A stretch of DNA of 64,000 nucleotides from Sporosarcina sp. E16_8. Its GTDB lineage: Bacteria; Bacillota; Bacilli; Bacillales_A; Planococcaceae. This document shows, one piece after another, positions 58,401 through 64,000 of this stretch (the stretch's first letter is position 1; each line of letters opens with the position of its first letter). A program made the translations under genes and the position numbers. Below the pieces are notes generated by a model. That model worked only from the letters and a program-made list of their open reading frames with translations, made no database searches and was not told the DNA's origin. The stretch covers positions 124,001 to 188,000 of the forward strand of contig NZ_JADPRZ010000004.1 of NCBI RefSeq assembly GCF_017347095.1. Direction: 5' to 3'.

Positions 58401-60602
58401 ATGAAGAATACAATGACATGGGCAGAGTGGAAACTGCTCTTACGTTCAAAAAAATTAATCGTTCCACTGATTGCTATATTGTTTATACCTGTCCTTTATG
58501 CAGGTATGTTTTTATGGGCGTTTTGGAATCCATATGCCAATATGAGTGATTTGCCTGTTGCAATCGTCGACCTTGATAATGGAGCGGAAATGGACGGCAA
58601 GCAGTTGGCACTCGGAAAGGAACTGACCGATAAATTAATTGACAGTAAGCAGTTTGATTTTAAGAAAGTATCAAAATCAGATGCAGAAAAAGGGCTTGAA
58701 AATGAAGATTATTACGTAGTAATTGAAATACCGGAAAACTTCTCCGAACACGCAACTACACTTTTGGATGATGAACCGGAAAAATTAACAATTGTTTATA
58801 AGCCAAATGAAGGATTCAACTTCCTTTCTGCTCAAATCGGAGAAACAGCGATGGACCGAATTCGTGCAGAAGTGAATGAGCAAGTTGCTTCAACGTACGC
58901 GGAAAAGCTCTTTGATTCCATTACGGAAATGGGCGATGGATTCGGTGAAGCGGCGGACGGCGCAGGTGAATTACATGACGGTGCCGCAAAACTATCATCT
59001 GGCGCAGATGAATTGAAAGGGTATCTTGAAACGTTGGCAAGCAGCACGATTACACTTGCGGATGGTTCACAAAAACTTGCGCAAGGAGCGAACGATGCAG
59101 CTAAAGGTGCCAATGAGTTGAATAAAGGACTCGGTACTTTATCGCAAGGTTCAAAAGATCTTCTTGCAGGCGCAGAAAAGGCTTCAGCAGGCGCTGGAGG
59201 ACTTAAGGATGGAATTACTGGCTATACAGAAGGCGTCGGTCAATTGGCCGCAAGTTACGGTCAAATGGGTCAGAAAGAACAAGAATTTAACTCAGCTGTT
59301 AGTACATTGAAGGAGAAATCTGGGCAATTGAATGGTGCGGCAGGTCAGCTTACTGGGGCGGCTGCAAATCTCACTGCTGGAATTGAGGGATTATCTACAC
59401 AGCTTGGTCCAGTTCTTGACGGGCTTTCAGAGGAACAGCAAACGGCAATCAAAGAAACACTTGGCCAATTGAAACAAGGAAGTGCTACACTTTCGGGTGG
59501 GATGAAAGAGTTGTCTGCTGGTACAGTTTCAATGGCAGCAGGTACCACCGATTTGAATGGTGCTGCCGATCAACTTTCCGGAGCACATAGCCAGGGACTT
59601 GCTGGGTTGGAGAAGTTGAATGGGTCTTCCGCACAACTTCTTGAAGGGGCAAACGCCCTTGCGTCAGGCAACGATACACTTGAAGCTGGATTGAAACAAT
59701 TTTCACAAGGCGTCGTGGCTGCGGAGAAAGGGTCATCTGATCTTGCATCAGGCCTCACATCATTAACTGAAGGAACAGGGACACTGAAATCAGGAACAGA
59801 AACACTTGCATTTAAATCGCAAGAACTTGCCGAAGGATCAGCGACACTGTCTGACGGTATGGTTGAACTTGATGAAGGAACACTCACACTGCAAGAAAAA
59901 CTTGCAGAAGCAAATAAAACTGCCAGCGAAGTGAATCCGACAGACAAAACATATGGAATGGTCGGAGCACCTGTCGATGTAGAGAAGGAAGGCATTAACC
60001 ATGTACCAAACTATGGTACCGGTTTTGCTCCATACTTCCTATCACTCGGACTGTTTGTCGGTGCACTGCTTCTTTCCATCGTCTTCCCGCTAGTCGAACC
60101 TGCTATTAAGCCAACGGGGGCATTCGGATGGTTCGCAAGTAAAGTTTCTGTGTTGGCCATCGTCGGTCTTTTGCAGGCACTTATCGCAGCAGGGGTTGTT
60201 AAGTTTGCACTCGGAATGGAAACAGTGAATACACCGTTGTTCGTCTTGACCGCGATCATTACGAGCTACACATTCATTGCACTTGTACAAATGTGTGTGT
60301 CCATACTTTCAGATGCGGGACGTTTTGTAGCAATCCTTGTCCTGATTTTGCAATTGACGACGAGTGCAGGGACATTCCCGCTCGAATTAATACCGGCACC
60401 ACTGCAAATTTTCAACACATTATTGCCGATGACGTATTCCGTCCAAGCATTCAAAGCCGCCATCTCAACAGGCAATATGTCGTTCCTTTGGATGAACAAC
60501 GGTATTCTAATCGGATTCATGGTCGCGTTCCTTGCGATTACATTCGGATACTTTGCACTTCTTTACAAAAAGAGGCATTCGAAAGAAACAGTGGAAGCAT
60601 AA
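58401..60602 (+). CDS. YhgE/Pip family membrane protein
   Basis: This is a 733-aa membrane protein of the YhgE/Pip (phage infection protein) group within the ABC-2 permease superfamily. One N-terminal helix (residues 18-38) is followed by an extracellular region of about 480 residues. Much of that region is an irregular repeat of the form L-x-x-G-x-x-x-L, such as GAGELHDGAAKLSSGADELK and ANELNKGLGTLSQGSKDLLA, likely a long coiled coil. Five or six C-terminal helices (from GFAPYFLSLGLFVGALLLSI) complete it. In lactococci and others Pip serves as a phage receptor, and YhgE-like proteins affect secretion or solvent tolerance. The native role is unclear. GGAGG precedes the ATG. Confidence 0.9.
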   Translation: MKNTMTWAEWKLLLRSKKLIVPLIAILFIPVLYAGMFLWAFWNPYANMSDLPVAIVDLDNGAEMDGKQLALGKELTDKLIDSKQFDFKKVSKSDAEKGLENEDYYVVIEIPENFSEHATTLLDDEPEKLTIVYKPNEGFNFLSAQIGETAMDRIRAEVNEQVASTYAEKLFDSITEMGDGFGEAADGAGELHDGAAKLSSGADELKGYLETLASSTITLADGSQKLAQGANDAAKGANELNKGLGTLSQGSKDLLAGAEKASAGAGGLKDGITGYTEGVGQLAASYGQMGQKEQEFNSAVSTLKEKSGQLNGAAGQLTGAAANLTAGIEGLSTQLGPVLDGLSEEQQTAIKETLGQLKQGSATLSGGMKELSAGTVSMAAGTTDLNGAADQLSGAHSQGLAGLEKLNGSSAQLLEGANALASGNDTLEAGLKQFSQGVVAAEKGSSDLASGLTSLTEGTGTLKSGTETLAFKSQELAEGSATLSDGMVELDEGTLTLQEKLAEANKTASEVNPTDKTYGMVGAPVDVEKEGINHVPNYGTGFAPYFLSLGLFVGALLLSIVFPLVEPAIKPTGAFGWFASKVSVLAIVGLLQALIAAGVVKFALGMETVNTPLFVLTAIITSYTFIALVQMCVSILSDAGRFVAILVLILQLTTSAGTFPLELIPAPLQIFNTLLPMTYSVQAFKAAISTGNMSFLWMNNGILIGFMVAFLAITFGYFALLYKKRHSKETVEA

Positions 60603-60606
60603 GTGA

Positions 60607-60656
60607 AAAAACCCCTCTAGGGCGGAAGAGATTCCGTGCTAGAGGGGTTTTTTTAT
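60607..60656 (+). terminator. Terminator of the YhgE-like gene
   Basis: AAAAAACCCCTCTAG (near 60607-60621) and CTAGAGGGG (60640-60648) followed by eight or nine T form a 15-bp stem. Confidence 0.93.
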
Positions 60657-60681
60657 TGAAGTAGGGCAGATAGTCGTGAAG

Positions 60682-60842
60682 TCATGGCAATTGGTGAACT
60701 AGTCATGGCGCACGCAGCTTGTCATGGCAATGTTCGAGTTATTCATGGCCCGGGCGTTGGAAGTCATGGCAATGTTCGAGTTATTCATGGCTCGAGCGCT
60801 GGAAGTCATGGCAATTGGTGAACTTAGTCATGGCGCGCAGAA
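60682..60842. repeat. 21-bp direct repeat array (8 units, two alternating types)
   Basis: TCATGGC starts at 60682, 60703, 60722, 60743, 60764, 60785, 60806 and 60828 (spacings 21, 19, 21, 21, 21, 21, 22). Odd units continue AATTGGTGAACT or AATGTTCGAGTTAT. Even units are GC-rich (CCCGGGCGTTGG, CTCGAGCGCTGG, GCGC). The array lies between two convergent genes. The short frames that it leaves open are by-products of the period. Confidence 0.87.
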
Positions 60843-60851
60843 AATATCCAT

Positions 60852-61733
60852 TTACGATCCTACAAAATCGCCACCATCCACATGTATCGTCTGGCCGGTC
60901 ATATAACTAGAATCACTTGAAGCCAGAAACACATAGGCTGGTGCATTTTCAGCAGGTTGGCCGCGACGTTTAACAGGTGTGTTTGCCCCATGTTCTTTGA
61001 CTTTTTTCGCGTCAAACGTTGCTGGGATGAGTGGTGTCCAAATTGGACCAGGCGCAACGGCGTTGACACGTATCCCTTTTTCGCCCAAGTTCAGTGCGAG
61101 TGACCGTGTAAAGGAAGTAATCGCTCCTTTTGTCGCGGAGTAATCGAGCAATTCTTTAGCCCCGTTATACGCTGTAATGGATGATGTATTGACGATAGTA
61201 TCACCGTTTGTCATATGATTTATAGCCGCCTTCGTCATATAAAATAAGCCGAAGAAATTCGTATCGAACGTTTCCCGAAGCTGGTCTGCTGAAATCAACG
61301 AGATATCTTTTTGTGGAAACTGTTTACCAGCATTGTTGACAAGAATATTCAAACCACCGAATTCATTAATAACCTTATCCACCAATTGCTCGCAATGTTC
61401 TTCCTCGCTGATATCGATTCGGATTTTCAGCGCTTTTCCACCATAACCTTTAATGAGTTCCACTGTTTTATCCGCGTCGATATCCTCCTGTTCACTTAAA
61501 TATGCAATCGCCACATTCGCGCCTTCTTTTGCGAAGGCGACCGCTACTGCCCGACCGATCCCGCTATCACCACCTGTAATCAAAGCGCATTTTCCTTTCA
61601 ATTTTCCTGAACCTACATAATTTTCATCATCATAAATCGGTGCAGGATCCATTTCCGCCTCCACACCGGGTTGATGAGCTTGAGTCTGCCCTGAAACCTG
61701 TTTATCAATTTTTTCATATTTATCTTTTGGCAA
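60852..61733 (-). CDS. SDR-family oxidoreductase (YdaD/YhdF/YhxC-like)
   Basis: This NAD(P)-dependent short-chain dehydrogenase is 293 aa. It carries the family's N-terminal extension (residues 1-45, ending YDDENYVGSGKLKGK). The cofactor loop is ITGGDSGIGRAVA, then NNAG, the catalytic Ser in NTSSITAYNG, and Tyr-Lys in YSATKGA. TTG 61733 is the start (GGGAGGAG upstream). A sigma-B-like promoter precedes it, and relatives in B. subtilis belong to the general stress regulon. The physiological substrate is unknown. Confidence 0.88.
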   Translation of the reverse strand: MPKDKYEKIDKQVSGQTQAHQPGVEAEMDPAPIYDDENYVGSGKLKGKCALITGGDSGIGRAVAVAFAKEGANVAIAYLSEQEDIDADKTVELIKGYGGKALKIRIDISEEEHCEQLVDKVINEFGGLNILVNNAGKQFPQKDISLISADQLRETFDTNFFGLFYMTKAAINHMTNGDTIVNTSSITAYNGAKELLDYSATKGAITSFTRSLALNLGEKGIRVNAVAPGPIWTPLIPATFDAKKVKEHGANTPVKRRGQPAENAPAYVFLASSDSSYMTGQTIHVDGGDFVGS

Positions 61734-61771
61734 AATAACTCCTCCCATACAAATGGTCTTAATAAGAAGTG

Positions 61772-61797
61772 ATTCCCTATAGTCTAATAAAATAAAC
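61772..61797 (-). promoter_or_regulatory. Sigma-B-like promoter of the SDR gene
   Basis: On the minus strand GTTTAT (61797-61792), 14 bp and GGGAAT (61777-61772) resemble the sigma-B consensus GTTTAA-N12-15-GGGWAT. The SDR start codon lies 39 bp downstream. Confidence 0.55.
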
Positions 61798-61841
61798 GAA
61801 AAACGCTAAGATAGCCCGAAATGAGAGGGATCTTAGCGTTT
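61797..61841 (-). terminator. Terminator of the DASS transporter gene
   Basis: AAACGCTAAGAT (61801-61812) and ATCTTAGCGTTT (61830-61841) form a perfect 12-bp stem. On the minus strand TTTTTCG follows. It ends at the sigma-B-like promoter of the next gene. Confidence 0.88.
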
Positions 61842-61850
61842 CGTTTGAAA

Positions 61851-63335
61851 TTATAGAAGTCCAATCCATTTCCAATACGTAGCACTAAACAGCAGGATGA
61901 GTAAATACCCGATAACTGTTAGCGCTATACCGGATTTCAAGAAATCCTTTACCGTAAATGAACCAGTTCCGTAAGCGAGCATGTTTTGCGGTGCGCTGAC
62001 CGGAAGAAGGAAACCAAAACTGATAACGAATTGTTGGATCAAGACGAATCCGACGCTGTTGGCATCCAAGGAAATCGTCGTTGTAAGCGCGATGAAAATC
62101 GGGATTAGCGCCGATGATAAGCTCGTCGCACTGGCGAATCCGAGGTGAATGAGAATGTTGAATAATGACAGCAAGGCAATCGTTGCAAGAAGCGGCATAT
62201 TTTCAAGTCCCATTGCACCGAAGACCCTATTGGATAGCCATTGAGCGCCTCCTGTATCCAAGAGGACGGTACCAAGCGCAATCCCTACTGCAAAAACGAT
62301 GATTGTTCCCCAGGGAATAAGTTTCTCAACCGTTTTCCAGTCGAATACTCCGATTTTGGGAGAGAGAAGAATCGCAATTGCCACGAGTGTCACAGTCGTC
62401 GTATCAAATGGGTGGAGTACTTCTTCTGTTGACCAGAAGAATAGCAGTGTAAGTGCGACAAAAATTAATCTTTTTTCTGTCGATTTCATCGGGCCAAGTT
62501 CTTTCAGTTGACCTTGGATCAATTCCTTCCCGCCTTCGACAACTTGTGTTTCTGGCTTAATCAATTTAATCATTATGAAATACAATGCAATAGACATAAG
62601 GATTGACCAAGGAGCTGCATACAAGAACCAAGCTCCCCAAGAGACGGATACACCCATTTCCTTTTCGATGAAACCGAGCGCAACCATATTTTGTGCGGCA
62701 CCAGTTTTAATCCCGATATTCCAGATGGAGACCGACTGGACTGCAGTGATGACAAGAAGTGCACCAAGACGACTATTATGAGGTAGTCCGAACGCTGCAA
62801 CCATTCCGAGAAGAATCGGAACAACTGCGCCCGCACGTGCTGTTGCACTTGGAACGAAGAATGCAAGTACAATGGATACGATTATGGCACCGAAAACGAT
62901 AGCCCCCGTTTTAACCCCAACTTTTGACAGGATATAGAGAGCCAACCGTTTGTGGAGATTTGTCGCTTGCATCGCTGCGGCCAAAAATAGGGCGGCAGCA
63001 ACAAGTGCAACCGCGGAGTTAGAAAATCCACCAAGGGCTAACTTAAGGGCTGCTTTTGTGCCGAGTATCTCATCGGGATTCGCCATATCGGGTGCAAGGC
63101 CGAGTGTCACGGCAATAAGGCCAATAATCATTGCCGAACTTACCGGATAAGCCACCGCTTCCGTCATCCAAAGAATGACGGCAAATGCCAAAATAGCAAG
63201 TGCACGTTGCCCCATTACAGGCAAGTCACCGGAATTAGGAAGAAGCATGATGATAATCATGACTGTGAATGCAAGGGCAATCCAATATGGTTTTAAATTT
63301 CGTTTTGGCTTAGTAATATTTTCTATACTTTCCAA
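61851..63335 (-). CDS. DASS (SLC13) family sodium:carboxylate symporter
   Basis: This divalent-anion:sodium symporter is 494 aa with about 11-12 hydrophobic segments. Recognisable features are MTEAVAYPVSSAMIIGLIAV, FSNSAVALVAAALFLAAAMQ, and the paired SNT-like regions (FVPSATARAGAVVPILLGMV in the first half, LGFASATSLSSALIPIFIAL in the second). TTG 63335 is chosen (AGAAAGG upstream); the frame is open to 63374. Likely substrates are C4-dicarboxylates or related anions. Confidence 0.88.
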   Translation of the reverse strand: MESIENITKPKRNLKPYWIALAFTVMIIIMLLPNSGDLPVMGQRALAILAFAVILWMTEAVAYPVSSAMIIGLIAVTLGLAPDMANPDEILGTKAALKLALGGFSNSAVALVAAALFLAAAMQATNLHKRLALYILSKVGVKTGAIVFGAIIVSIVLAFFVPSATARAGAVVPILLGMVAAFGLPHNSRLGALLVITAVQSVSIWNIGIKTGAAQNMVALGFIEKEMGVSVSWGAWFLYAAPWSILMSIALYFIMIKLIKPETQVVEGGKELIQGQLKELGPMKSTEKRLIFVALTLLFFWSTEEVLHPFDTTTVTLVAIAILLSPKIGVFDWKTVEKLIPWGTIIVFAVGIALGTVLLDTGGAQWLSNRVFGAMGLENMPLLATIALLSLFNILIHLGFASATSLSSALIPIFIALTTTISLDANSVGFVLIQQFVISFGFLLPVSAPQNMLAYGTGSFTVKDFLKSGIALTVIGYLLILLFSATYWKWIGLL

Positions 63336-63516
63336 ATGTAATCGACCCTTTCTTATATAAATATAGCTACACATTTACATTACCCAACAAACGATGGCAT
63401 TGAAACTAATAGGCTTGATAGTCTAAAGCAATTCGATGGAATTTGTGAAATTAAGCTGTAAAACGTAATTACGTGAGTTTGAAAATCATTAAAAAAGGGG
63501 TTTTTTCATTTTTTAC

Positions 63517-63545
63517 TTGCATTACTAAATATCTCTGTGTAATAT
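63517..63545 (+). promoter_or_regulatory. Promoter of the CobW-family gene
   Basis: TTGCAT (63517-63522), a 17-bp spacer and TAATAT (63540-63545). The Zur box begins 5 bp after the -10. Confidence 0.7.
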
Positions 63546-63550
63546 ATGAA

Positions 63551-63565
63551 TCGTAATCATTACGA
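63551..63565. promoter_or_regulatory. Zur box
   Basis: TCGTAATCATTACGA (extended to ATCGTAAT-C-ATTACGAT) is a perfect palindrome matching the Bacillus Zur consensus TCGTAATNATTACGA. It covers the expected transcription start, so zinc-loaded Zur should repress the gene. Confidence 0.9.
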
Positions 63566-63588
63566 TTTGAGGTGAGGGGCAGTCCATT

Positions 63589-64000
63589 ATGAATGAAATA
63601 AAAAAGATTCCAGTCACGGTGTTGAGCGGCTATCTTGGAGCGGGTAAGACAACCGTTTTAAATCATCTACTTGCGAATCGCGAAGGCCTACGAATTGCGG
63701 TCATCGTCAATGATATGAGTGAAATAAATATCGATTCGGCTTTAATTAAGAACAATGGGTTTTCACGTACGGAAGAAAAGCTTGTGGAGCTATCGAATGG
63801 CTGTATATGCTGCACATTACGTGAAGATTTAATGATAGAAGTGGAAAAACTCGCGGCTGAAGGCGATATCGACTATATCGTCATTGAATCGACGGGTATT
63901 TCTGAACCAATTCCCATTGCACAAACGTTCACGTACATTGATGAAGAAATCGGAATCGACTTATCCAAAGTGTGCAGACTCGATAGTATGGTAACGGTTG
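63589..64000 (+). CDS. CobW/COG0523-family GTPase, zinc-regulated (partial, 5' part)
   Basis: The first 137 codons of a G3E-family P-loop GTPase run off the window. Walker A is GYLGAGKTT, the metal-binding CxCC motif is [11 protein letters not shown], and [10 protein letters not shown] is the G3 region. Together with the Zur box this points to the ZagA/YciC group, which delivers zinc (for example to GTP cyclohydrolase) when zinc is scarce. GAGGTGAGGGG precedes the ATG at 63589. Confidence 0.9.
   Translation, partial: MNEIKKIPVTVLSGYLGAGKTTVLNHLLANREGLRIAVIVNDMSEINIDSALIKNNGFSRTEEKLVELSNGCICCTLREDLMIEVEKLAAEGDIDYIVIESTGISEPIPIAQTFTYIDEEIGIDLSKVCRLDSMVTV

Noticed and set aside
60719-60910. Two overlapping open frames with repeated Ser-Trp or Met-Phe-Glu-Leu words
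   Set aside because: They are translations of the 21-bp TCATGGC array and run into the antisense of the SDR gene.

Overview
This window reads as a chromosome segment of a low-to-moderate GC Gram-positive of the order Bacillales, most likely Planococcaceae (Sporosarcina-like). The basis is the gene families (Bce module, T-box argS, NreABC, NrdEIF, GltS/HutG, YhgE, L-lysine 6-dehydrogenase), strong AGGAGG-type ribosome binding sites, many TTG/GTG starts, U-tailed hairpin terminators and dispersed palindromic repeats of the Bacillaceae/Planococcaceae kind. The genus is inference. I saw no rRNA, tRNA, CRISPR array, prophage or transposase.

Layout. 1-2.9 kb: a three-gene OpuC-type osmoprotectant ABC transporter with one permease. 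3.1-7.7 kb: a BceRS-BceAB peptide-antibiotic sensing and detoxification module. 8.2-10.7 kb: a small membrane protein, then argS with a T-box leader. 10.7-14.9 kb: class Ib ribonucleotide reductase nrdE-nrdI-nrdF behind a complex regulatory region (NrdR-like boxes, DnaA box, terminator in the leader). 15-27.3 kb: an anaerobic-respiration support island made of scdA/ric, modABC, nreABC, a MoeB/ThiF protein, moaB, moaC, moeA, mobB, moaE, moaD, mobA and moaA. Together these supply molybdate uptake, molybdenum cofactor and oxygen/nitrate sensing, although no molybdoenzyme lies in the window. 27.4-32.9 kb: a tripartite tricarboxylate transporter (tctCBA) with a CitAB-like two-component system. 33-39.3 kb: a 2-hydroxyacid dehydrogenase, a VOC protein, an NSS transporter, and gltS-hutG with a divergent LysR regulator. 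39.3-40 kb: a gene-poor stretch with unusual palindromes and hairpins. 40-44.7 kb: an AIM24-family protein, a TetR/MFS pair and a SEC-C protein. 44.9-51.9 kb: lysine-catabolic genes (aldehyde dehydrogenase, L-lysine 6-dehydrogenase, probable glutaryl-CoA dehydrogenase, aminotransferase) interrupted by a repeat cluster, a small protein and a second AIM24 protein. 52-53.3 kb: a DUF2089/SHOCT-like trio. 53.5-60.6 kb: an ABC exporter, an ABC-F protein behind a leader-peptide attenuator, and a TetR/YhgE pair. 60.8-64 kb: an SDR enzyme, a DASS carboxylate transporter, and the start of a Zur-controlled CobW-family GTPase.

The main regulatory observations are as follows. (1) A TAGGR-N4-CCCTA palindrome occurs at exactly the same distance (31.5 bp) from the -10 element of both scdA and nreABC, which suggests an NreC regulon. 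(2) Three intergenic arrays of about 20-21 bp period are built of two alternating unit types. (3) Leader attenuators precede the ABC-F gene and nrdE. (4) Both TetR genes sit next to predicted operators that occur twice, once for the regulator and once for its target.
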